From contig OY762444.1 in NCBI GenBank assembly GCA_963665735.1, positions 62,001 through 126,000 of the forward strand: a DNA stretch of 64,000 nucleotides, read 5' to 3'. Source of the DNA: CATOSK01 sp963665735 (lineage in GTDB: Bacteria; Chloroflexota; Dehalococcoidia; Lucifugimonadales; UBA3495). The notes under the pieces are model-generated. The model had not been told where the DNA came from and did no database searches. It saw nothing but the letters and a program-made list of their open reading frames with translations. The translations under genes and the position numbers were made by a program. Below are positions 31,868 through 40,085 of the stretch, in pieces. Each line of letters begins with the position of its first letter. The stretch's first letter is position 1.

Positions 31868-33346
31868 ATGGCCGCGCCCCGGAGCGTAGAATTGTCATTC
31901 CCTGATACCGAAACCATACCCGGCGTTGCTCCGCCCCCGCGCCGGGTTTACCCCCTTGACGCCCATGAGTTGACCGAAGAGCAAATCGCTGTGGCCTTTG
32001 CGATGACCTCCCGCCGGCCCCAACCCTTCGACGAAATCGCCGAGCAGGTCAGCCGGGAAAGCGCCGCTGATTTCCATGAACGCTGGGTTCTTGGCTACGG
32101 CCATGCCTCCGTCGCCGAACACGCCGTCGTCCACCTGGCCGTCGAAAACGTCTCTCGGCTAGCCTGCGACTCCCTGGAGGACAACCGGCTGGCCTCTTAC
32201 ACCGAAAAATCTTCCCGCTACCAGGTCTTGCCCATCGGCGGCTTTCATTTTCCCCGCGAACTGGACTCCCAACCCGCCTTGGCCGCCGAATACTTCCAGG
32301 CCGTTCAAACCCTCTTCCAGACCTACCACCGCTTGATTGATGGTTGCCTGGCCCACCTGGAAACGGTGGAACCCCGGCGCGATAGGGAGCGGGATTCGGC
32401 TTACAGGATGCGGTTGCGCCGGGTTGCTACCGACCACTGCCGGGCCATCCTGCCGGCTGCAACCCTGACCAACGTGGGCGTCACCGCCAACGCCCGGGTG
32501 CTGGAACACGCCGTTTCTAAGCTCATGTCCTCCGGCTTGGCCGAAGAGCGCGACTTGGGTCTTGACCTGCGGGAGCAGGGCCGCGCCATAACGCCAACCC
32601 TCATCAAGTATGCCGAGGCCAACCCTTACCTGGAATCCCTCAACGCCCGGCAGAACGCGTCAATGCCCGAATCCGCCGCTGACACAACGAGAGCAAACCC
32701 GCCCGTTATCGCTCGCTTGGTGGACGCCACGCCCGACGCCCAGGAAAAGCTGGCCGCCGCCCTCGTGTACCGCGGTTCCGGTCTGGACTACCAACAAGTT
32801 CGCTCCAAGGCCAGGGACATAGGCCGGGCAGGGCAGGCGCAAATTATCGGCGACTCCGTGGCCGGTCTTGGCCCCCACGATTCCCCGCCCCGCGAGTTTG
32901 AGACGGTCAACTTTACCTTCGAGTTTGTCATGGATTACGGCGCTTACCGGGAGTTCAAGCGCCACCGGATGCTGACCTATCTCCCCCAACCCTTGACCGT
33001 CGCCCACGGCTATCACATTCCTCAACAGGTAGCGGATGCAGGTCTGGCCGGCGATTTCACCGCCGCCGTTGCCCGGGCCGAAACGTGCTATTGGCGCATC
33101 AGCCAATCATCCCCCCAGGTTGCTCAATACCTGGCTACCCATTCCCACTACCGCCGGGTCTTGGCCCAAATGAACCTGCGGGAGTGTTACCACCTTTTCA
33201 AGCTCCGCTCTTCTGAACTGGCCCACTTCGCCATCCGCGAACCTATATCGCAAGCCATGAAACTGGCCGTAAAAGCCCAGCCGGAACTCTTCCGCCATAT
33301 CCGTCTCCGCGACTACCCCGGCTGGTGGCCCTTCCCCCGCGCCTGA
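31868..33346 (+). CDS. tandem ThyX-like protein (flavin-dependent thymidylate synthase family)
   Basis: 492 residues containing two ThyX-like halves. The first half has GYGHASVAEHA (about 76-86), characteristic of ThyX, and EDNRLASYTEKSSRY (104-118), which keeps S, E, S and RY of the ThyX motif RHRxxSxNExSxRY but has lost the RHR start. The second half has FKRHRMLTYLPQPL (about 363-376), which keeps RHR but has lost the serine and the NExSxRY part. Real ThyX proteins are near 220 residues and function as tetramers with sites at subunit contacts. A fused pair of complementary halves may form a composite site, or it may do something other than make dTMP. The start is 5 nt after the methyltransferase stop. 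Confidence 0.82.
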   Translation: MAAPRSVELSFPDTETIPGVAPPPRRVYPLDAHELTEEQIAVAFAMTSRRPQPFDEIAEQVSRESAADFHERWVLGYGHASVAEHAVVHLAVENVSRLACDSLEDNRLASYTEKSSRYQVLPIGGFHFPRELDSQPALAAEYFQAVQTLFQTYHRLIDGCLAHLETVEPRRDRERDSAYRMRLRRVATDHCRAILPAATLTNVGVTANARVLEHAVSKLMSSGLAEERDLGLDLREQGRAITPTLIKYAEANPYLESLNARQNASMPESAADTTRANPPVIARLVDATPDAQEKLAAALVYRGSGLDYQQVRSKARDIGRAGQAQIIGDSVAGLGPHDSPPREFETVNFTFEFVMDYGAYREFKRHRMLTYLPQPLTVAHGYHIPQQVADAGLAGDFTAAVARAETCYWRISQSSPQVAQYLATHSHYRRVLAQMNLRECYHLFKLRSSELAHFAIREPISQAMKLAVKAQPELFRHIRLRDYPGWWPFPRA

Positions 33347-33360
33347 CCGGATAACTCGAC

Positions 33361-33385
33361 GACGGACAGGAATGTCCATCGCACC
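33361..33385 (-). repeat. module B repeat, third copy
   Basis: A 25-bp copy, in reverse orientation, of the sequences at 22281-22305 and 22736-22760, with the palindrome GGACAGGAATGTCC in the middle. Confidence 0.8.
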
Positions 33386-33435
33386 AGTGGCCTTTCAGTT
33401 GTATCATGGCGGCAACGACAACGGAGGTGGACTCA

Positions 33436-33852
33436 ATGGCTCTCAAACCCTTCATATCCTTTGACCAGGCCCAGGCCGCCATGTCCGCAATCATCGCAGA
33501 AGTCACCAAGCCCGGCGGGATGCCGGTGGCGATTTCCGTGGTGGACGACGCCGGAAACCCGGTGGCTTACGCTCAAATGGACAACGTGCGGCTATACGCT
33601 CGCCGCCATGCCTTTCGCAAGGCGTACACCGCCGCCATTATGGGGATGGACACCGGCGCCCACGGCGAACAACTGCGGGAACGGGGCCGCACCGTCAGCG
33701 ACTACGGCGATCCCAACCTGACCCCCGGCATTGGCGGTGTGGTGGTGCGTTCTTCCGATGGCGTGATTATGGGAGGAATCGGCGTGGGCGGCTGGCTGGA
33801 ACGGGATGAAGAATTGGCCTTGATTGGACTAAAGGCCATGCAGGTTGAATGA
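33436..33852 (+). CDS. GlcG/HbpS family heme-binding-like protein
   Basis: 138 residues of the GlcG/HbpS fold. VAISVVDDAGNPVAYAQMDN, RRHAFRKAYTAAIMG, and IGGVVVRSSDGVIMGGIGVG are the family landmarks. Homologues occur as heme-binding regulators or as accessory proteins in glycolate or propanediol operons. Here it is not in an operon, so no pathway is implied. The start ATG 33436 has GGAGG 8 nt upstream. An in-frame ATG ten codons earlier is less likely. Confidence 0.87.
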   Translation: MALKPFISFDQAQAAMSAIIAEVTKPGGMPVAISVVDDAGNPVAYAQMDNVRLYARRHAFRKAYTAAIMGMDTGAHGEQLRERGRTVSDYGDPNLTPGIGGVVVRSSDGVIMGGIGVGGWLERDEELALIGLKAMQVE

Positions 33853-33866
33853 CTCGGACGGCTGCG

Positions 33867-34022
33867 CTACGGGTCTGAACAGTCCCGGGTGTACCCGCAA
33901 TTAAGGCACTGAATTTTGCAGTGGCGGGCCAAGGTTCGCCCCCCGCAAATCTCGCACTCGGCGGCGTCCGGGGGAACAGGCGGACGTTTGGCTTTCGGCA
34001 AATCTTTCGGTTTTCCAGTCAT
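33867..34022 (-). CDS. 51-residue zinc-ribbon protein
   Basis: A short gene on the minus strand that small-ORF filters would miss. The first 22 residues are basic and proline-rich (KPKDLPKAKRPPVPPDAAE), then CEICGGRTLARHCKIQCLNC and GYTRDCSDP follow. The cysteine pairs CxxC and CxxC at about 23/26 and 39/42, with an extra His-Cys in ARHC, form a zinc ribbon of the sort ending NCGYTRDCSDP that I recall from Chloroflexota and Deinococcus-Thermus genomes. The ATG at 34022 has GAGGG 9 nt upstream. Function unknown. It lies convergent to the GlcG-like gene. Confidence 0.75.
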   Translation of the reverse strand: MTGKPKDLPKAKRPPVPPDAAECEICGGRTLARHCKIQCLNCGYTRDCSDP

Positions 34023-34093
34023 AGCCATTGGCCCTCACTCCGGCGGTTTTCAACTCCGGCCCGACGGCGCGGATGCGCTGCCCTGGCGGGGTG

Positions 34094-35014
34094 CTAGCGC
34101 ACCAATCCGCCGGCCGGGATGTTGCTGGTCAGTACCAACCGCTCCGGGTTGTTCGAAGCGTTCCCCTCCGCCATAGTCAGGTTTACGGAATCGTACTTGA
34201 AAACCGGCTGTTCCGGCGTCAGGTTCAGCGTTCCCCACCCCGTCGCGTCCACTTTCAGTTGCCCCGCCAGTTCACGTATCCCGTCCTTGACCAGCCAGAC
34301 CTGGTAGGGATTTGTCCCTGCCGATTCCACCATGTTGGTTACCATCAGCAGCGCTTGTTGTCCGCCGTCTCCCACCAAAATCACGCCCTGCTGTTCGTCA
34401 TTGCGTCCCGCCGGCCGCATCACCAGGGGTTGCGTGTCCGGGTGCGCCGTCAGAAAGCTCAGCGTCCGAATCTTGCGAATGTCGTTCATCATACCGGAAC
34501 CCATGCCTTCGGATTCCACCAATCGGTTCTGCAACCCGGAGTTTGCCGTGGCCAGCCGCTCGTTCTGGGCTATCGCCTGTCCCAATTGCGCCGTAACCGT
34601 GGAGTTTTGACTTACCATCTGGTCAACCTGTGACGAAATACGCATATTCAGGAACATGGAAGACCCCAGCAGGGCCAGCAGCACCGCAGCGGCCACCGGC
34701 AACGCCCATTTCCTCAAGCCCCAAGCCGGCAGACGGGGTACGAACCGCCGGTAATCCGGTCTGGCTACCGGCTGCCGCGTCGGCAGGGCCGCCAGCGTCC
34801 GGGCCTTCAACCTCGCCGGCGCCTCTTGCGGTTCCACCGCCAACGCCAGCAGGTAAGCGGCGCTCTGCCATTCGTTTACCCTGTCCCGGCACTCGGCGCA
34901 GGATTCCAGGTGGGTTTCTACCTGGTTCTCCTCCTCCGGGTCCAGGGCGTCAATGGCATACCCTTCCAGCAAGTCCTCGGGGTGGCCCCCGTAATCAAAT
35001 CGGCTCGGTAACAT
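34094..35014 (-). CDS. anti-sigma factor, zinc-finger/RskA type
   Basis: 306 residues. The N-terminal anti-sigma zinc finger HLESCAECRDRV (the HxxxCxxC motif, about residue 35) comes first. A single membrane segment follows (ALPVAAAVLLALLGSSMFL, about 105-123), then a coiled-coil-like stretch (about 125-165) and an extracytoplasmic RskA C-terminal domain to the end (ALLMVTNM..., NPYQVWLVKDG...). It should hold its cognate ECF sigma factor at the membrane until an extracytoplasmic signal releases it. It overlaps the sigma gene upstream by 20 nt, the usual arrangement for a sigma/anti-sigma pair. The signal is unknown. Confidence 0.9.
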   Translation of the reverse strand: MLPSRFDYGGHPEDLLEGYAIDALDPEEENQVETHLESCAECRDRVNEWQSAAYLLALAVEPQEAPARLKARTLAALPTRQPVARPDYRRFVPRLPAWGLRKWALPVAAAVLLALLGSSMFLNMRISSQVDQMVSQNSTVTAQLGQAIAQNERLATANSGLQNRLVESEGMGSGMMNDIRKIRTLSFLTAHPDTQPLVMRPAGRNDEQQGVILVGDGGQQALLMVTNMVESAGTNPYQVWLVKDGIRELAGQLKVDATGWGTLNLTPEQPVFKYDSVNLTMAEGNASNNPERLVLTSNIPAGGLVR

Positions 35015-35576
35015 CCTCCTCCAGTTCCGCTCTCAACTTTTGCATCGCCAGCCGTACCCGGGTTTTGACGGTGCCCAAGGGCTGGTTCAGCCGCGCCGCT
35101 ATCTCCGATTGCGACAGACCCCGGAAATAGGCCAGGGCAATCACTTCCCGTTGGGCTTCGGGGAGTTTCGCCAAGGCTTGCCGCACCCGCGCCCGTTCCA
35201 TGTTCAGGTGGGCTTCTTCCTCGGTGCCCCGGTCTTTGGACGGCATCGCCGCCAGGGTTTCGTAATCCTCCGGGTCGCTGGCCGCCGCCGTCCGCTTTTG
35301 CGCCCGGATGATGTCAATAACCTTGTGGTGGGCAACGCTCATCAGCCAGGCCCGGGGTTCGCCCCGCTCCGGGCGGTAACTCGACGCCCGCAACCAGATA
35401 TTGATAAAGACCTCTTGGGTCGCCTCTTCCGCCACCGCCTCGTGCCGGAGCATATATCGGGCCAGGGAAAAGATAGCGGTGGAGTGCCGGTCATACAGCT
35501 CCTCCAGAGCCCCCTTGTCCCCCCAAGCGGTTCTCTCGATAAGCTGGCGGTCATCCAACCCTTGGTATTCAACCAA
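34995..35576 (-). CDS. ECF-type RNA polymerase sigma factor
   Basis: 193 residues. Region 2 holds EELYDRHSTAIFSLARYMLR and EATQEVFINIWLRA, with AWLMSVAHHKVIDIIR in region 2.4; region 4 holds LPEAQREVIALAYFRGLSQSEIAARLNQPLGTVKTRV. The pattern is that of SigK/RskA-paired ECF factors. The start is TTG at 35576. The anti-sigma gene is the next gene and overlaps it. No target promoter set can be inferred. Confidence 0.93.
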   Translation of the reverse strand: MVEYQGLDDRQLIERTAWGDKGALEELYDRHSTAIFSLARYMLRHEAVAEEATQEVFINIWLRASSYRPERGEPRAWLMSVAHHKVIDIIRAQKRTAAASDPEDYETLAAMPSKDRGTEEEAHLNMERARVRQALAKLPEAQREVIALAYFRGLSQSEIAARLNQPLGTVKTRVRLAMQKLRAELEEDVTEPI

Positions 35577-35721
35577 CGACTGCCCTACGGCTCCCCGGTT
35601 CGGCCTCCCTTCCGGTTAAAACTACGTGAAGCGTAGCCCGGCGGATTGCTTGCCCGATGTTTCTGGTGTTTTTTGGTGTGGAACCTAACCCGTGCCGTAA
35701 TTCCGCGGGGTTGCCGGGCCG

Positions 35722-37077
35722 TTATACAACCAGCGCATCCCAAAGAAATTCTAAGTCCGGCAGGGTATCCAGCGACCAGGCCAATCCCAGCACTTCATCA
35801 CATTGCTGTTCGGTGATGGTAGGCGCGGCCAATCCCCGGAACTTGGCGCTGACTTCCGCATCGTCCAGCGGGTTGTTGCGGTGGCCCTTGGGATACGGCC
35901 CCTCCGCCACGTAACTATCCCCGGAATTGGTGCTTACTTCGATACGGCAATTGTATTCCGACGGGTACTTGGCGGTAAATTCCGGGTCTTCTTCAATGGT
36001 CATCTTCGCCAGCAAAGGCCGCACCGACGGGTCGGCAATCTTATCGCTGGTGAAGGTCGCCGGAGTCACCGCTCCGTCTCTTAGCGCCACCGCCACTAGG
36101 AAGGGGATACTGTGGTCTGCCGTCTCCCGTGTCTTGGGGTCCCACTTCTCCGGCTCGGTAGAGGCGCTGCTTACCGCGCTCCGGTAGCTCTTGATGTGGA
36201 TGGAACGAATATCCGCCGCATTGACTTGGGAATGAAGTTGCACGGCCAGCCCGATGGGGTTCTGGGTATGAATCTGCGACGGGAAGAACTTGAAGGTGTT
36301 TTGAGTTATCAAGAACGGCTGGCCCTGGCCGCCGAACTCCTCCAACTCAATCTGCCGCCCCAACGCAGACTCCCACAGGCCCTTGCGGCCCTCGAAGGGT
36401 TCAAACGGGCCGTTCATGCCCTCCGCGGCCAGTTGGGCCGCGAAAATCCCGGCCCTGGTTGCGGCGGCGGCGGCGCACCCCTTCCACATGGAAAGCTCCC
36501 CCATCCTGGTCACCCGCAGCGGCACGTTGGGCACCGCCGCCAGCGATATGGCGTGGGCCATTTGTTCCTGTTCCAGTCCCATCATTTTGCCGGCGGCGCA
36601 AGCGGCCCCGATGACGCTGAAAATCCCTTGATCCCAACCCGATTCCGGCACTTGGTCCGAAATCCGGCAAAAGACCTCGTAGGCCAGGGCTATCGCGGTT
36701 ATCACGTCCTCGCCGTCGGCGTGCAGGGCATCCCCCACCGCCAACGCCGCCGGAATCATGTCGCTGGGATGCCCGCCGCCCGGCGAAAAGTAGGAGTCGT
36801 TGCAGTCCAGGTAGCGCACCATCACGCCGTTGGCGAATCCCGCCATATCCATCGAGCTTTGCTCGGTGGTGCCCAGAATACGGGAAGGAAGGGCATCGCT
36901 TTTCACGCTCCCGGCTAGACGCCGGGCGATTTTCGATGGCTCGGCCAGGTATCCGCCCAGGGCGCAACCCAGCGTGTCCACCACAGTCCGCTTAATCTGG
37001 TGAACCGTCGCCGGGTCCAGGTCGGAATACTCCAACTGGCAGGCGTAAGAACTCAAAATTTCCGTCGTCCGGTCCAT
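35722..37077 (-). CDS. MmgE/PrpD family protein
   Basis: 451 residues, full length for the family, which includes 2-methylcitrate dehydratase and cis-aconitate decarboxylase. HQIKRTVVDTLGCALGGY, FANGVMVRYLDCNDSYFSPG, GHPSDMIPAALAVGD and WKGCAAAAATRAGIFAAQLA are characteristic. There is no iron-sulfur motif. Family members dehydrate or isomerise hydroxytricarboxylic acids. No methylcitrate synthase or prpB is present here, so the substrate may not be 2-methylcitrate. It sits upstream of a luciferase-like oxidoreductase and an alpha/beta hydrolase on the same strand only by position; gaps of 40-90 nt suggest a catabolic cluster. Confidence 0.88.
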   Translation of the reverse strand: MDRTTEILSSYACQLEYSDLDPATVHQIKRTVVDTLGCALGGYLAEPSKIARRLAGSVKSDALPSRILGTTEQSSMDMAGFANGVMVRYLDCNDSYFSPGGGHPSDMIPAALAVGDALHADGEDVITAIALAYEVFCRISDQVPESGWDQGIFSVIGAACAAGKMMGLEQEQMAHAISLAAVPNVPLRVTRMGELSMWKGCAAAAATRAGIFAAQLAAEGMNGPFEPFEGRKGLWESALGRQIELEEFGGQGQPFLITQNTFKFFPSQIHTQNPIGLAVQLHSQVNAADIRSIHIKSYRSAVSSASTEPEKWDPKTRETADHSIPFLVAVALRDGAVTPATFTSDKIADPSVRPLLAKMTIEEDPEFTAKYPSEYNCRIEVSTNSGDSYVAEGPYPKGHRNNPLDDAEVSAKFRGLAAPTITEQQCDEVLGLAWSLDTLPDLEFLWDALVV

Positions 37078-37117
37078 TGTCCATCCCCTTCTTTTCCTGG
37101 GCGGTCCAGTAGCGGCA

Positions 37118-37960
37118 TTAACCCAGCGCGGCCTCGGCCATCCGCTCCAGCTGTTCCCCCATTTCCGTTTCGGTCGCCACCGGCTCCGGGCGCACCACCA
37201 CCCGGTTGGCCCCGGCGTTGAACAGGTCTTGCAGGGCCGCCCGGTTGGCTTCCTGGCCGTACACCGTAATGGTCAACGACGCCGGGTCGCGGCCCATCTC
37301 TGCGGCCAGGGTATCCAGCATGGCCCGGCTCCGCTCCAATTCGGCCGGAGCAATCCGGTTGGGCATCCACCCATCGCCCCAGGTCGCCACCCGGCGCAGC
37401 ACGTTGCGGGCCATGCCCCCCAGGATTACCGGCGGATGGGGCTTTTGCGCCGGCTTGGGATTCATCTTCACCGGCGGAAAATCGTAGTAACGCCCGTGGA
37501 ACTCCGCTTCTTCCTTCGTCCACAGTTCTTTCAGCACCGCCACCGCCTCCCGCACCTGCGTCCAACGGTGGTCGAAGTCCCCGCCCATGATTTCCGTTTC
37601 CTCCCGGTTCCAGCCAGCGCCGATGCCGAACAGGAACCGCCCGCCGCTGAAATGGTCCAGCGAAGAAATTTCCTTGGCCAGCACCAACGGGTTTCGCTCC
37701 GGCACCAGGGTTATCCCCGTACCCAGCTTGATGGTTGTAGTGACGGCGGACGCCCGCGCCAGGGCAATGTATGGGTCGGCGAAGTGGGCGTAAGACTCCG
37801 GTATCGGCCCGCCGCTGGGGAATTGGCTCTCGCTGTTTACCGGCAATACCGGATGTTCGGCGTACCAGATGGAATCAAACCCCAGCTCCTCGGCCTTTTT
37901 CGCCATGAAAGCCGGGTCAATGGTGTATGCCGGCAATGGCACCGATGTTCCTACGTCCAT
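37118..37960 (-). CDS. LLM-class flavin-dependent oxidoreductase
   Basis: 280 residues. Luciferase-like monooxygenase fold: PAFMAKKAEELGFDSIWYAE near the N-terminus, GTGITLVPERNPLVLAKEIS, SLDHFSGGRFLFGIGAGW (about residues 96-113), and PVILGGMARNVLRRVATWGD. This family uses reduced FMN or F420; GGRFLFGIGAG is compatible with both. I use the ATG at 37960, which has GGGAG 8 nt upstream. It lies between MmgE/PrpD and an alpha/beta hydrolase gene. The substrate is unknown. LLM paralogs are frequent in SAR202-like genomes. Confidence 0.87.
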   Translation of the reverse strand: MDVGTSVPLPAYTIDPAFMAKKAEELGFDSIWYAEHPVLPVNSESQFPSGGPIPESYAHFADPYIALARASAVTTTIKLGTGITLVPERNPLVLAKEISSLDHFSGGRFLFGIGAGWNREETEIMGGDFDHRWTQVREAVAVLKELWTKEEAEFHGRYYDFPPVKMNPKPAQKPHPPVILGGMARNVLRRVATWGDGWMPNRIAPAELERSRAMLDTLAAEMGRDPASLTITVYGQEANRAALQDLFNAGANRVVVRPEPVATETEMGEQLERMAEAALG

Positions 37961-38046
37961 GATTTCCGCTCCCTTTCCTGTCTTTCGCAATATCCCTTTT
38001 TACGAAAAAGGGTTGGAGGATTTCCTCTCGATTCCGAGACAGTTCC

Positions 38047-40035
38047 TCAGTTGTCCGCCGGTTGTGGTTGCCGCGCCGTTTCCATAACGGCGTCGTATCT
38101 TCCCGCAGCGTGTCCCTCAACAACGGCCAAATCTTCCGGCAGCAGGAACCCGTCATCCAGCAGACCTTGGGCCGCCTCCCGAATCCGGGCCAGATACTCT
38201 TCCCTGGAACCGTACCGTTCCTCCACCGATAAGCGGGGGTCCCCCGTGGCCTCCCGGTCTTCCCACGTCGCCGGGAAGGGAATCGTCGCCCCGGTGGTGC
38301 CGATGACCTGGCCGACCCCGCCGTTATCCCGGTGGCGCAGGTTCCAGCCGGTATGCGTACCCAGGGGCGCCACTATGTCCGGCAGCCGGATTCCTCCCAG
38401 TTCGTTCCCGTCCTGGTCCACCGCCGGAACCAGCATCGGATAAGGATTCCCCATCCAAGAGGGCAGGTTGGCGGCATCGCTTTCCGCCGGGTTGAACTCC
38501 ATCCTTGAAATGCGCTTGTAATGGGCCGGAAACCCAACGCCCGGAATCGCGGTAAAACACCCCCGTATGTCATTCGGGTTGGTCAGTGTACCGTCGTCCA
38601 ACCGGGGGTGACGGCTGGCCGGCGGCGTTTTACCTTCCCGCACCCAACGCTCCAGGTTCACCAGCGACGCCCGCAGTATGGGGCGGTAGTCCACCCAATT
38701 GAAGAGTTGTTCCCCGCGGGAACCGCTGCCGGCGTCCCGTTCTATGGGCGGGAAGTTGCCCGAGGCGTGCTGTGTTCCGGCGTAGTAGTAAAGCCTGACC
38801 TGCTCCGGTTGTTCCGCGTCCCTTTGTCCGTCAACGTCCGTTTGCGCCAGTGACAGGTGCGCCCACCAGTATTCCGCCCCCGAATTCATCAGGAACATCC
38901 TGGGAACGCCGCCCTTCTTTTCCTGGCGCAACAGCAGCCCATCGGTACGGCCCATTTCCGGGTCGGTCTGCTCTGACGCGGTGAAGGGGAAGGAATTGCT
39001 CATGCTCTGTTTCGCCGCTGTCGAAGGCTGGGCAAAACGCTGGTTGAATTCGCCCCGCCGCGGCCCGGCAACGTGGGCAATCAACCCGTCAAATATCTGG
39101 CGGCCCGTTTCGTCCACGTTCAAACCCAGGTAAACCAGGTGCCGCAGAAACCGACCGCTCTGCGACTGGCCGAATCCCAACGAATAGTCAATCTCCCCGA
39201 TGCAGGGATTCCCTTCCCCGGCTCCGGCGTAGCGCAGGAAAGAAACCATGTCCCTGGTTGCCAGCAGTCCCAGCCCGGCCACCGGCGCCTTGCTGGTGGA
39301 GTAAATTACCTGGTAAATCCGGCCGGCCTCGAACCCGGTTTCCAGGTGGACATAAGCCGGGTCAGGAATCCGCCGGCCGTTTTCCAGCCGGGCGAAATGC
39401 CACCGTTCCCGCGGGATGGTTTCCGGTTCAGCCTCTTCGTGGTCGCGCACTGTCAGGGTGGCGTCCCAGTCCTCCGGGTTGTTGGTCGGGTAGGGCTGGT
39501 GCCCCCGCTCCGACAGCATTTGCGTTGCGGTATCTGCGTTGGGCTGGAAAGTCAGGGCCATGCGCCCCGAAACTGGCCCGTCAGGGGTGACCGCCTGGGG
39601 AACGTCAATTCGCAGCAGCCCCGCCACTTCCGGTACGTCGTGCTGCCACCCACACCAGACGATAGTGTAGCCTTGCCGCATCAGAAACCCGTTACCGGCC
39701 TCCGGCGATGCTCCGGGACCGGCGTCGTCCTCCGCGTCGTTCAGCAGTTTCAACGCCCGGGCCCGTCCCCGGTTCACCACGTCAAGGAACAACGTCCGGC
39801 TGCTCTTTCCCGGAGCGGTGGGTCGCAATATGCGGAATTCGGCGGAAAACTCCACCAACCCGTCGGCGTCGGTGGGAGCCAGATCAATGTCGGTAATCAG
39901 GGCGTTGTCCGGGTGGCGCGGGTTCACCGCGAAGTAAACTATCCCGTCCAACTGTTCGTATTGCCCTGTGTCGCCGAAAGCACGGCCTCCGGCGTAGGGT
40001 TGCCGGGATGTGATTTCCAGCCGCGTAACAGCCAT
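38047..40035 (-). CDS. alpha/beta hydrolase domain-containing protein (PF20091-like)
   Basis: 662 residues, no signal peptide. The probable nucleophile elbow is GFGQSQSGRFLR (about residues 290-301). FQPN, HVAGPRRGEFNQRFAQPS and ASGNFPPIERD correspond to the family sometimes labelled alpha/beta hydrolase domain of unknown specificity. It begins MAVTRLEITSRQPYAGGRAF with a typical N-terminal beta domain. Probably an esterase or amidase. It is followed by the LLM and MmgE/PrpD genes on the same strand, so a substrate cleaved here might be oxidised or dehydrated next, but this is only inference. Confidence 0.82.
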   Translation of the reverse strand: MAVTRLEITSRQPYAGGRAFGDTGQYEQLDGIVYFAVNPRHPDNALITDIDLAPTDADGLVEFSAEFRILRPTAPGKSSRTLFLDVVNRGRARALKLLNDAEDDAGPGASPEAGNGFLMRQGYTIVWCGWQHDVPEVAGLLRIDVPQAVTPDGPVSGRMALTFQPNADTATQMLSERGHQPYPTNNPEDWDATLTVRDHEEAEPETIPRERWHFARLENGRRIPDPAYVHLETGFEAGRIYQVIYSTSKAPVAGLGLLATRDMVSFLRYAGAGEGNPCIGEIDYSLGFGQSQSGRFLRHLVYLGLNVDETGRQIFDGLIAHVAGPRRGEFNQRFAQPSTAAKQSMSNSFPFTASEQTDPEMGRTDGLLLRQEKKGGVPRMFLMNSGAEYWWAHLSLAQTDVDGQRDAEQPEQVRLYYYAGTQHASGNFPPIERDAGSGSRGEQLFNWVDYRPILRASLVNLERWVREGKTPPASRHPRLDDGTLTNPNDIRGCFTAIPGVGFPAHYKRISRMEFNPAESDAANLPSWMGNPYPMLVPAVDQDGNELGGIRLPDIVAPLGTHTGWNLRHRDNGGVGQVIGTTGATIPFPATWEDREATGDPRLSVEERYGSREEYLARIREAAQGLLDDGFLLPEDLAVVEGHAAGRYDAVMETARQPQPADN

Positions 40036-40085
40036 CCGAAACCTCTTTCAATGGCGGGATGGGGGACGCTGCCCCCTGTCCCGGC

